From an uncultured Candidatus Melainabacteria bacterium (GTDB lineage Bacteria; Cyanobacteriota; Vampirovibrionia; Gastranaerophilales; Gastranaerophilaceae): 9,924 nt of DNA. Positions 1 to 5,897 of the stretch are shown here, piece by piece (positions within the stretch are counted from its first letter, which is position 1; every line of letters starts with the position of its first letter). Below the pieces are notes generated by a model. That model made no database searches and was not told the origin of the DNA. It worked only from the letters and a program-made list of their open reading frames with translations. The position numbers were made by a program, and so were the translations under genes. Location: positions 1 to 9,924 of the forward strand of contig CAKURN010000035.1 of the NCBI GenBank assembly GCA_934675695.1, written 5' to 3'.

Positions 1-2
1 AA

Positions 3-635
3 TGCGGTTTTAGACGCCCAAAACTGAATTTGTCCTGTAATGCTAGAGTTTTTAGCGATTATTCTTTTGTAGAAGCTTTTTATAATGACAAAAAAATGGT
101 CTTTAGGCTTCCATTAGGCGGTGTTTACAATGTATATAACGCACTCAGTGCAATTTCTGTTGCATTGGCACTAAAAATAGATAGAAAAACGATTTCTTTA
201 GCTTTTGAAAATTATGAAGATTTAAAAGCAAGAGATGAGATTTTAATTTATAAAGACAAAAAAATAAAAATCAAAACCATAAAAAATTCAACTTCTCTAT
301 CAGAAGCAATTTTAGAAGCGAACAATGTAACAAACAAAAAATTGGTTTTTGTATTTGATTCAAACTACCAAGATGGCATAGACACCAGCTGGATTTGGGA
401 CTCGAATTTGAATTGTTTAAATAATTTTGAAAATAGGATTTATGTAACAGGAAAACGTTTTGACGATATGGCACTAAGGTTAAAATACGCAGGAGTCAAT
501 CCCAGTCTGATTTCGATGGACAATCAAATAAAAAATTCAATAAACTCTTGTTATTGGGCTTTAGAAAAAAACGAAGAAATGCTCATTTTGGTTGTACCAT
601 CATTAATTGACGAAGTATATAAGTTCTTAAAATAA
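3..635 (+). CDS. murT: Lipid II isoglutaminyl synthase subunit MurT, 3' part (5' end outside the window)
   Basis: With GatD, MurT amidates the D-glutamate of the lipid II stem peptide to D-isoglutamine. MurT is the Mur-ligase-like ATP-using subunit and GatD the glutaminase. The frame is open to the left edge; the visible 210 residues are roughly the C-terminal half of a family usually a little over 400 residues long. The first visible residues, CGFRRP, match the end of the Cys4 zinc ribbon inserted in the MurT middle domain. LGGVYNVYNALSA (about 43-55) is the end of the Mur-ligase core. DGIDTSWIWD (about 122-131) is the hallmark of the C-terminal DUF1727 domain and holds an Asp that in known complexes completes the GatD catalytic triad. 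GKRFDDMALRLKYAG (about 150-164) is also typical. The usual KNPAG motif reads KNSTS here. A TTG at 30 is not the real start, because ribbon sequence precedes it in frame. The next gene is not gatD. Confidence 0.9.
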   Translation, partial: CGFRRPKLNLSCNARVFSDYSFVEAFYNDKKMVFRLPLGGVYNVYNALSAISVALALKIDRKTISLAFENYEDLKARDEILIYKDKKIKIKTIKNSTSLSEAILEANNVTNKKLVFVFDSNYQDGIDTSWIWDSNLNCLNNFENRIYVTGKRFDDMALRLKYAGVNPSLISMDNQIKNSINSCYWALEKNEEMLILVVPSLIDEVYKFLK

Positions 636-638
636 ATG

Positions 639-667
639 TTTACAAATTTTTAAAAAAGTTATAAAAT
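639..667 (+). promoter_or_regulatory. Sigma70-type promoter of the zinc-ribbon gene
   Basis: TTTACA at 639-644 and TAAAAT at 662-667 are separated by 17 nt; each matches the consensus at five of six positions. The promoter begins just after the murT stop codon. Transcription would start near 674, leaving a leader of about 80 nt before the ATG at 757. The gene therefore probably does not depend on murT readthrough. Confidence 0.6.
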
Positions 668-744
668 GAGAAATATCGACTATTTGTGCAATGAATTTAA
701 GCAAATAAAATTTTATGCACCAGTGGCAGATTGGCATTACAAAC

Positions 745-750
745 AAGGAG
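745..750 (+). promoter_or_regulatory. Shine-Dalgarno site that sets the start at 757
   Basis: AAGGAG lies 6 nt before the ATG at 757. An in-frame ATG at 715 has no such site, and would add 14 residues (beginning MHQWQIG) before the zinc-ribbon protein. The start at 757 is therefore preferred. Confidence 0.85.
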
Positions 751-756
751 AAAAAA

Positions 757-1032
757 ATGTACGAAGATCAAAATCTTGTATGCGAAGATTGCGGAAAAGA
801 GTTTGTTTTCACAGCAGGCGAACAAGAATTCTATGCACAAAAAGGTTTGGTAAACATTCCAAAAAGATGTCCTGAATGTCGCAAATTAAGACGTAAAAAA
901 TCTAGAAGAAAAATGTACGATGCAGTTTGCTCAGCATGTGGAGCTGAAACAAAAGTTCCTTTTAAACCGGTAGAAGGCAAAGAAATTTTCTGCAGAGATT
1001 GTTACAAAAAAAGACAAGAAGAACAAGCATAA
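757..1032 (+). CDS. Small zinc-ribbon protein with a CxxC-x17-CxxC domain
   Basis: A 91-residue basic protein with two four-cysteine zinc sites. The first is CEDC (9-12) paired with CPEC (38-41), with FVFTAGEQEFYAQKG between them, as in the probable zinc-ribbon family often seen near the N-terminus of such proteins. The second is CSAC paired with CRDC, separated by exactly 17 residues around VPFKP, which matches the known CxxC-x17-CxxC domain. A Lys/Arg-rich linker (KLRRKKSRRK) joins the ribbons and suggests nucleic-acid binding, but this is inference; I know of no established function. It has its own promoter (639-667), a strong Shine-Dalgarno site at 745-750 and a terminator just after the stop, so it is a single-gene transcript. 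Confidence 0.88.
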   Translation: MYEDQNLVCEDCGKEFVFTAGEQEFYAQKGLVNIPKRCPECRKLRRKKSRRKMYDAVCSACGAETKVPFKPVEGKEIFCRDCYKKRQEEQA

Positions 1033-1040
1033 AAAAAATT

Positions 1041-1069
1041 AAACCGTTTTCAAAAGAAAACGGTTTTTT
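1041..1069. terminator. Bidirectional intrinsic terminator
   Basis: An 11-bp perfect stem (AAACCGTTTTC at 1041-1051, GAAAACGGTTT at 1056-1066) closes an AAAA loop. On the plus strand it is followed by TTT to 1069. On the minus strand it is followed by AATTTTTTTT (1040-1031), an even better U-tract. It ends the zinc-ribbon transcript (stop at 1030-1032) and the minus-strand transcript whose stop codon lies at 1068-1070, at the edge of the hairpin. Confidence 0.88.
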
Positions 1070-1373
1070 AGTAATTATTTTGATATGTTTTTTGATAATA
1101 AGATGGTGAATATCTTTGGTATGCACTCATTTGTCTATTTGTTGTTTTTTGAATATTGGGATAAGGATTTGTTGAAGTCGGGTATTTGATGTTTTTTGTT
1201 GGAGAAACACTATAGCGATACCTTTGTCTTTGTGCCATCATTTGTCGAGCTTTCAATTGTTGTTGAAGCCCAGCATACTCTGAATATCTGTATTGACCAA
1301 ATTCAGCAGCAGAAACGATTATTTCTGCAAAAGAAAAAATTATGACAAAAAATAAAAACAATCTACAAATCAT
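1068..1373 (-). CDS. Secreted Tyr/Gln-rich small protein, function unknown
   Basis: I do not recognise a family. From the ATG at 1373 the product has 101 residues. A signal peptide is evident: MICR, then a hydrophobic core LFLFFVIIFSFAEIIV, then VSA|AE as a likely signal peptidase I site after residue 22. The mature part (about 79 residues) is low-complexity and basic. It holds about 13 Tyr and 12 Gln, with repeated aromatic pairs such as YRY, QRY and SYYQ and no cysteines, so it looks disordered. A TTG at 1391 would extend it upstream, but the ATG removes the polar extension and gives a normal signal peptide. The gene overlaps the end of the preceding gene by 11 nt and has no Shine-Dalgarno site, so translational coupling is likely. 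Export is well supported; a role at the envelope or surface is inference. Confidence 0.68.
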   Translation of the reverse strand: MICRLFLFFVIIFSFAEIIVSAAEFGQYRYSEYAGLQQQLKARQMMAQRQRYRYSVSPTKNIKYPTSTNPYPNIQKTTNRQMSAYQRYSPSYYQKTYQNNY

Positions 1374-1854
1374 AATTTTGAATAAAACCAAAACGTCTAG
1401 AATTGTCTGCCATACCGCCTGTACGATAACCGCCTCTTAGGCGTCTATTTAGGGTTTTTGCTTCTTGTTCATATTTATGAACATCAATACCTTGTTTTTT
1501 AAGCTCATTTACTTGTGGTGAAAATTTCAAAAGGCATTTTTTACAGGTGAAACCTGTTTTTTCATCATCTGCCAAATCTATACCACAAAATCTGCATTTA
1601 ATTGAAATTTTAGGCAAAATCGTAAGCAATCTGCCTCTTTCAATCATGCCTTTTAATTCATCAATCCCTACCCCTGACATTTGAGGCAAATCCTCTAGTG
1701 GAACTTTGTCTTTTCCGCTATTTAATATTACATCTTTAATATGGTCAATTGTATCTAGTTCTTTTTTGAAACATTCTTCGCAGACTTCTCTACCGGAAGT
1801 TTTAAAAAACAATGTTCCGCATTTTTTACAATTAACTAGTCCATCTTTTGCCAT
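1363..1854 (-). CDS. YvyF-like double zinc-ribbon protein
   Basis: A 163-residue protein with two Cys4 clusters: CKKC (9-12) with CEEC (25-28), and CRFC (87-90) with CKKC (104-107). Between them is a segment of about 50 residues, ending GIDELKGMIERGRLLT, that resembles a helix-turn-helix. This order, an N-terminal ribbon followed by REVCEECFK, a "GV..E...MIERGRL" helical unit and a second ribbon, resembles the Bacillus YvyF (flagellar operon protein) family. That resemblance is from memory and should be treated as moderate. The C-terminal tail (about 110-163) is basic and not part of that family. No flagellar gene lies nearby, so the flagellar link is unproven. The gene is first in a two-gene unit with the secreted Tyr-rich protein. 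It lacks a Shine-Dalgarno site, and its promoter ends 6 nt before the ATG. Confidence 0.75.
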   Translation of the reverse strand: MAKDGLVNCKKCGTLFFKTSGREVCEECFKKELDTIDHIKDVILNSGKDKVPLEDLPQMSGVGIDELKGMIERGRLLTILPKISIKCRFCGIDLADDEKTGFTCKKCLLKFSPQVNELKKQGIDVHKYEQEAKTLNRRLRGGYRTGGMADNSRRFGFIQNYDL

Positions 1855-1860
1855 AATTAA

Positions 1861-1888
1861 ATTTTAGCAATTTTTGTGAAAAAATCAA
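1861..1888 (-). promoter_or_regulatory. Promoter of the YvyF-like gene, predicted leaderless transcript
   Basis: On the minus strand, TTGATT (1888-1883) is followed after 16 nt by an extended -10 box, TG-C-TAAAAT (1869-1861). Only TTAATT separates the -10 from the ATG at 1854, so the expected transcription start falls on or next to the start codon. No ribosome binding site is possible. Confidence 0.6.
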
Positions 1889-1907
1889 CAAAATTTTATG
1901 ATACAAT
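1874..1907 (+). promoter_or_regulatory. Promoter region of rimM-trmD, predicted (near-)leaderless transcript
   Basis: Two overlapping readings are possible. TTGTGA (1874-1879), 17 nt, TATGAT (1897-1902) would start transcription at about 1909. Alternatively, the extended -10 TG-A-TACAAT (1899-1907) would start it at about 1914, the A of the rimM ATG. Either way the leader is at most about 5 nt and cannot carry a Shine-Dalgarno site. The region is back-to-back with the minus-strand promoter at 1861-1888. Confidence 0.55.
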
Positions 1908-1913
1908 TTTTTT

Positions 1914-2426
1914 ATGGAAAACAAAGATTATATTTCTATCGGAAAAATTACAAACTTTTTCGGAATAAAAGGCGAAGCAAAAGTCGGCTTTAGTAACGAA
2001 AAACAAATAACTTCGGCAAAAAAAGTGCTTTTATTAGACGACATATCAAAAAGAGAACTCACGATTCAAAAAGTTCGTTTTCACAAAAATTTTGCAATAA
2101 TTAAATTTTCAGAAATAGACGATATAAACGAGCTTTTGCCTTACAAAGGTCAAAGAATTTTTGTTTCTTCAAAAGAAGCAAAACAAAAATTAGAAAAAGA
2201 CGAATTTTTGATTCGTGATTTAATAGGCTGCAATGTATTTAATGAACAAAATGAAAAAATCGGCGAAGTAGTTGATATTTCGACAAATTCTTCTACTGAT
2301 TTGTTAAACATAAAAAATGCAATAGGAAAAATTGATCTTGTACCTTTTGTTAATGAATTTTTCCCTGTCGTCGATATCGAAAACAAAAAAATAATAATAA
2401 AACCAATCGAGGGGCTTTTGTCATGA
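1914..2426 (+). CDS. rimM: Ribosome maturation factor RimM
   Basis: RimM binds ribosomal protein S19 and helps assemble and process the head of the 30S subunit. The 170-residue product has the usual length. The N-terminal RimM beta-barrel begins ISIGKITNFFGIKGEAKV (7-24). The C-terminal PRC-barrel begins EFLIRDLIGCNVF (about 97-109). It ends with the family signature VPFVNEFFPVVDIENKKI...GLL. The gene is the first of a two-gene operon: its TGA overlaps the trmD ATG as ATGA at 2423-2426. No Shine-Dalgarno sequence precedes the ATG at 1914, and the -10 box ends only 6-11 nt upstream, so initiation is probably leaderless. Confidence 0.95.
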   Translation: MENKDYISIGKITNFFGIKGEAKVGFSNEKQITSAKKVLLLDDISKRELTIQKVRFHKNFAIIKFSEIDDINELLPYKGQRIFVSSKEAKQKLEKDEFLIRDLIGCNVFNEQNEKIGEVVDISTNSSTDLLNIKNAIGKIDLVPFVNEFFPVVDIENKKIIIKPIEGLLS

Positions 2427-3103
2427 GATATGACATAATGACATTATTTCCTGAATTTGTAGAAAGCTATTTTGCTTCTTCTATTGCAAAAAGAGCAATC
2501 GAAAACAACGTAATAGAAGTAAATATCCACAATCCAAGAAACTATGCTAAAAACAAACACAGAAAAGTCGACGACACTCCTTATGGAGGCGGAGAAGGTA
2601 TGGTTTTAATGTGTCAGCCGATTTTTGATTGTTATCGAAATATCGAAAAAAAGGAAAACTTTGAATTTGTTATGCTTTCGCCACAAGGTGAAAAATTCAA
2701 CCAAAAAATCGCAAACGAGCTTTCGACAAAAGAGCAGATTATTCTGCTTTGCGGGCATTATGAGGGTTTTGATGAAAGAATAAGACTAGGTTTAAGTCCC
2801 AGAGAAATTTCGATAGGTGATTTTGTTTTGACCGGAGGGGAGTTGCCTGCTTTGGTTTTGGTTGATTCAATTTCAAGAAACATTGAAAATTTTTTAGGAA
2901 AAATAGGTTCTTATCACAATGATAGTTTTTCTGATGGATTAGATGGGCTGTTGGAATACCCTCACTACACCAAACCAAGGGTTTTTGAAGAAATGGAAGT
3001 ACCTGAAGTACTATTGAATGGAAATCACAAAGAAATAGAAAAATTTAGAAAAAACGAAAGCCTGAAAAGAACGAAACAAAGACGACCGGATTTGTTGAAT
3101 TAG
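2423..3103 (+). CDS. trmD: tRNA (guanine-N1)-methyltransferase TrmD
   Basis: TrmD methylates G37 of tRNAs with S-adenosylmethionine, preventing +1 frameshifts. The 226-residue product is close to the usual length. Visible motifs are MRYDIMTLFPEF (1-12), DDTPYGGGEGMV (50-61), LSPQGE (85-90), the SAM-binding knot GHYEGFDERI (111-120) and SIGDFVLTGGELPA (130-143). By alignment from memory, R152 and D167 correspond to the catalytic Arg154 and Asp169 of the Haemophilus enzyme. After D167 the sequence reads SFSDGLDGLLEYP, three residues longer than the usual SFxxGLLxxP, as if DGL had been duplicated. Translation is coupled to rimM by a 4-nt overlap; GAGGGG at 2409-2414 is a good Shine-Dalgarno site inside rimM. 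The stop codon abuts that of the convergent regulator gene. Confidence 0.96.
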   Translation: MRYDIMTLFPEFVESYFASSIAKRAIENNVIEVNIHNPRNYAKNKHRKVDDTPYGGGEGMVLMCQPIFDCYRNIEKKENFEFVMLSPQGEKFNQKIANELSTKEQIILLCGHYEGFDERIRLGLSPREISIGDFVLTGGELPALVLVDSISRNIENFLGKIGSYHNDSFSDGLDGLLEYPHYTKPRVFEEMEVPEVLLNGNHKEIEKFRKNESLKRTKQRRPDLLN

Positions 3104-3442
3104 TTAGTTTGTGTTTTTCTTCAATTCTTTTAAACTAATTAAATTTTTGTACAAATATTCCAATTCCGCCAAATTTAATTCATCAATCAAATCAAATATC
3201 TTTTTTGTTAATTTATCTTTTGTATTTATATGTTCAAAATCAAACAGTTCTTTTTCAGATACGTTCAAAGCTTTTGCGATTTTGGTTAGCGTTGTTGCAC
3301 TTACGAATTTTTTGCCTCTTTCTATATTAGACAAATTCGGTATATCTATTCCTATCATTTCAGACAAAACCTCTTGCGTTAGGTTTTTTGAACGTCTGAT
3401 TTCTTTTATTCTTGCACCAAATTTTTCTTGCAACAAATTCAT
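3104..3442 (-). CDS. XRE-family helix-turn-helix transcriptional regulator
   Basis: A 112-residue single-domain regulator. Residues about 6-66 form the five-helix Cro/C1-type DNA-binding domain: FGARIKEIRRSKNLTQEVLSEMIGI, then the recognition region IPNLSNIERGKKFVSATTLTKIAKALNVS. The remaining 40 residues are Leu/Glu/Lys-rich helix (LIDELNLAELEYLYKNLISL) and probably dimerise. An AAGGAG site (3453-3448) lies 5 nt before the ATG. It is divergent from the pilin-like gene at 3606, and the shared 163-nt interval holds both promoters and two inverted repeats, so regulation of itself and of the pilin is a reasonable guess. Nothing identifies it as a restriction-system controller or phage repressor; no partner gene is adjacent. 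Confidence 0.9.
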   Translation of the reverse strand: MNLLQEKFGARIKEIRRSKNLTQEVLSEMIGIDIPNLSNIERGKKFVSATTLTKIAKALNVSEKELFDFEHINTKDKLTKKIFDLIDELNLAELEYLYKNLISLKELKKNTN

Positions 3443-3478
3443 AAATGCTCCTTTTTAAAAATAATATTCTTAAAAAAG

Positions 3479-3497
3479 AAGTATTTTAATTATACTT
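3479..3497 (-). promoter_or_regulatory. Promoter of the XRE gene overlapped by an inverted repeat
   Basis: On the minus strand TATAAT occupies 3494-3489; I see no convincing -35 box. The inverted repeat AAGTAT-N7-ATACTT (3479-3484 and 3492-3497) covers this box, the position expected for an autorepression operator. In such AT-rich DNA the short arms may be chance. Confidence 0.4.
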
Positions 3498-3512
3498 TTA
3501 TAATAATTTATA

Positions 3513-3583
3513 TTGATTTTTTTAGTTTAAAATGCTAAAATCTAAGATATTTTTTTATATCTATTACTAATTTTTTCTATAAT
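3513..3583 (+). promoter_or_regulatory. Promoter region of the first pilin-like gene
   Basis: The stronger candidate is TTGATT (3513-3518), 17 nt, then TG-C-TAAAAT (3533-3541), giving a leader of roughly 57 nt. A second -10, TATAAT at 3578-3583, would give a leader of about 15 nt that still keeps the AAAGGA site at 3593-3598. Between them lies the inverted repeat AGATAT-N6-ATATCT (3545-3562), just at the start site of the first promoter, a possible operator. Confidence 0.45.
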
Positions 3584-3605
3584 TTTTAGTATAAAGGAAC
3601 AAATA

Positions 3606-4418
3606 ATGAAATTTTATTTTAAAAATGCTTTTACACTCACTGAAGTTATGATTACTTTAACTGTGATTGGAATAATTACAGCGGTTATTATTCCTGTTGC
3701 GGTTCATTCTAAACCTGATGAAAATGTAATGAAATTTAAAAAAGCAAATAACACGCTATATCAAGCAATTTCGACCTTGGTCAATTCTGATGAATATTAT
3801 TTAAATGGAGATTTAGGAAAATATCCCGATGGAAGCTGGGTTGATGAAACGACAGCAACAAATCAAGCATATCTATGTAATACTTTAAAAAATGTTTTAT
3901 CAACAAAAAATGACACATGTGAAACCGGGTTTAATGTATTATGCGGAAAAACCGCAGCAGCAGTGCCTGAAGATGCAGGATTGTATCAAACAACCAACAA
4001 TACTTTAGTTACTACATATTTTTCACAAACACTAGATGACTATTGTAAAACAGCTGACACAGGATGTTCGACAAATTTAAAAACAGTAACAACAACAGAT
4101 AATATTACATATTACGAAACTTCTCACAAATATCCTTTTGGCTATTCTTGGTCAAAAGCAATGAACAAAAACAACACATATAGAGAAACAGGCATAAGAA
4201 AAATTTATCATACTTGGGATCACCAAGGATTAGAAGACCTTGTTAATTATGACAACGGAAAAGGATTTTACTATTTTTACAAAGTAATATGTATTGATGT
4301 AGATGGCATAGGAAAAGGCGAAGACCCTTTTGGCTATGGGATAAGAGTAGATGGCAAAATAATGCCAGGAAAACGTGCAACTGAGTGGCTCACTAAATCA
4401 ATCCAAGGCGAAAGCTAA
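3606..4418 (+). CDS. Type IV pilin-like protein, paralogue of the gene at 8534-9343
   Basis: A 270-residue exported protein with a class III (prepilin) signal. The leader is MKFYFKNA, the likely cut lies between A8 and F9, and E13 sits at the usual +5 position of FTLTEVMITL. The hydrophobic helix runs to about residue 33. Residues 36-70 (KPDENVMKFKKANNTLYQ...GDLG) match the second pilin-like protein. The middle is different and Thr/Asn-rich, with Cys at 91, 105, 113, 147, 154 and 229, an even number suited to disulfides. The tail DVDGIGKGEDPFGY...DGKIMPGKRATEWLTKS is again shared and resembles the DxDG metal-binding loops of pseudopilins, which is inference. It could be a pseudopilin of a type II secretion or type IV pilus machine, or a surface protein assembled by it. 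Prepilin peptidase and assembly genes are not nearby. AAAGGA at 3593-3598 sets the start. Confidence 0.85.
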   Translation: MKFYFKNAFTLTEVMITLTVIGIITAVIIPVAVHSKPDENVMKFKKANNTLYQAISTLVNSDEYYLNGDLGKYPDGSWVDETTATNQAYLCNTLKNVLSTKNDTCETGFNVLCGKTAAAVPEDAGLYQTTNNTLVTTYFSQTLDDYCKTADTGCSTNLKTVTTTDNITYYETSHKYPFGYSWSKAMNKNNTYRETGIRKIYHTWDHQGLEDLVNYDNGKGFYYFYKVICIDVDGIGKGEDPFGYGIRVDGKIMPGKRATEWLTKSIQGES

Positions 4419-4419
4419 A

Positions 4420-5862
4420 TTATTCTTTTATGACTTCTATTTTGTCATAACTGAACAAATACGCCAAATGCTCTTTTTTAATGATTTCACCGGGCAAAAG
4501 TATAGAAATCCCCGGAGGACATAGAGCAACACCTTCTGATGAAATCCTACCTATGGCTTCATATTTATCTACATATTCTTTTGGAGAAAAATACGCTTCT
4601 CTTAAATTCATAACAATTTCAGGGTCTAATAAAGGCATGATTTTTATTTTGTTTTGCTCTTTTTTGTATTTTTTGTCTGAAATTTGTTTTAAACATTTTA
4701 TTAAATATTCAAATTCTTCTCTTTTCCCACCAATATTAGATAACAACAAAATCCCGGCGTCAGAAGCTGATTCTACTTCTATTTTGTATTCTTTTTCCAG
4801 TATTTCTTCTAATTGAAGTCCCGTTAAACCATTCATTTTAATGAATATTTTTGTAATATCGTGGTTTACATTTTCTAAAACAGAAAGGTTTTCTATGTTT
4901 TTTGCTTCTTGTCTAAAATATTTTGCATTGTCTATCGCATTTTGAAGCATTTTTTTGCCACTCGAAGAAGACAAATTAGCCCTTGCAGCATCTAAACTAG
5001 CCAATAACAACAAACTAGGAGAAGTCGTATGCAAAAGTCTAAGTGCGTGGTTGATTTTTTCTTCTTCAAATATAGAATTTTTAGAAAGATGTAACATAGA
5101 AGCTTGCGTCATTGCTCCACCTGTTTTGTGTAAAGAATGAACAACGGCGTCTGCTCCCAGTTTTAGGGCTGTTGTTGGAAGACTATTGTTAAAATTCCAC
5201 AAACAACCATGGGCTTCATCAACAATAAGAGCTGCTTTGTATTTTTTGCAAACATTAGAAATAGCTTCTATATCAGATGCAACACCCTCGTAAGTAGGGT
5301 TTGTAATCCAGACGAGCTTGATATTTCTATTTTTTTTCAATTTTTCTTCAATATCATCTGCTTCAATATTACCAAAAATCGACCAATCATCGAATTTTCG
5401 AGGTATTACCCAGTTTACTTTTGCACCTGAAATTATGAGTCCTGTTAAAACCGAACGATGGCAATTTCTACCAATCAAAACTTCTTCAAAAGGGTTGGTT
5501 AAAGCAAAAGCAAGTGCAAGATTGGCGATTGTAGAACCACCTGTTACAAAATATGTTTTTTTAGAACCATAAGCAATGCTTGCAAGTTCTTGTGCTTCTT
5601 TTATAGCACCTGTTGCAGGGTGAAGCGTCCCTAAATTGTCAAATTCATCTGTTGTGTCGATATTTAAGACGTCAGTTCCAACGAGTTCTTGAAATTTTGG
5701 CAAAATTCCACAACCTCTATTATGTCCGGGGATATGAAAACCTGTCATAGGGTTGTTTTTGTATAACAACATAGCATCTACAAGTGGGGTGTTTTCACTT
5801 TGAATGAAGTTTTTTATAATGTTGTCTTTTATTGATGAGAAAGAGATTTTTTCTGTTGTCAT
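4420..5862 (-). CDS. Orn/Lys/Arg decarboxylase (fold-I PLP enzyme)
   Basis: A PLP-dependent decarboxylase of arginine, ornithine or lysine, the entry step of polyamine synthesis. From the ATG at 5862 it has 480 residues, the size of the short Bacillus SpeA/YaaO type and far shorter than the inducible enterobacterial enzymes. Motifs: GFHIPGHNRG (41-50), TGGSTIAN (107-114), RNCHRS (132-137, contacts PLP), IVDEAHG (213-219, the Asp that binds the pyridine nitrogen) and SLHKTGG (243-249), whose K246 should form the Schiff base. A C-terminal domain follows (about 390-480). The frame stays open upstream to 5934, but that stretch runs through a palindrome and the promoter, so the ATG at 5862 is preferred. 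The substrate cannot be read from sequence. With speE 0.5 kb away, a polyamine role is well supported. There is no Shine-Dalgarno site. Confidence 0.9.
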   Translation of the reverse strand: MTTEKISFSSIKDNIIKNFIQSENTPLVDAMLLYKNNPMTGFHIPGHNRGCGILPKFQELVGTDVLNIDTTDEFDNLGTLHPATGAIKEAQELASIAYGSKKTYFVTGGSTIANLALAFALTNPFEEVLIGRNCHRSVLTGLIISGAKVNWVIPRKFDDWSIFGNIEADDIEEKLKKNRNIKLVWITNPTYEGVASDIEAISNVCKKYKAALIVDEAHGCLWNFNNSLPTTALKLGADAVVHSLHKTGGAMTQASMLHLSKNSIFEEEKINHALRLLHTTSPSLLLLASLDAARANLSSSSGKKMLQNAIDNAKYFRQEAKNIENLSVLENVNHDITKIFIKMNGLTGLQLEEILEKEYKIEVESASDAGILLLSNIGGKREEFEYLIKCLKQISDKKYKKEQNKIKIMPLLDPEIVMNLREAYFSPKEYVDKYEAIGRISSEGVALCPPGISILLPGEIIKKEHLAYLFSYDKIEVIKE

Positions 5863-5869
5863 ATTAGAT

Positions 5870-5897
5870 ATTATTACACGTAAAAATTTGGACTCAA
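5870..5897 (-). promoter_or_regulatory. Promoter of the decarboxylase gene, predicted leaderless
   Basis: On the minus strand, TTGAGT (5897-5892) is followed after 16 nt by AATAAT (5875-5870), preceded by TG plus one base as in extended -10 promoters. Seven nt separate the -10 from the ATG at 5862, so the transcript would start at or next to the start codon. TAATAT at 5873-5868 is an alternative box with the same consequence. Confidence 0.5.

Noticed and set aside
30..32. TTG as the start codon of the first coding region
   Set aside because: The frame is open to the left edge and the upstream codons encode CGFRRP, part of the MurT zinc ribbon, so the gene begins outside the window.
666..875. 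Plus-strand reading frame starting with ATG at 666
   Set aside because: It overlaps the zinc-ribbon gene in another frame, lacks a ribosome site and encodes no recognisable protein.
3111..3458. Plus-strand frame opposite the XRE gene
   Set aside because: It mirrors the XRE gene, has no ribosome site and encodes low-complexity sequence; the XRE domain on the minus strand is clear.
4428..4450. TTATGAC-N9-GTCATAA hairpin at the end of the decarboxylase gene, considered as a terminator
   Set aside because: It lies within the coding region, has only 7-bp AT-rich arms and no T-run on either side.
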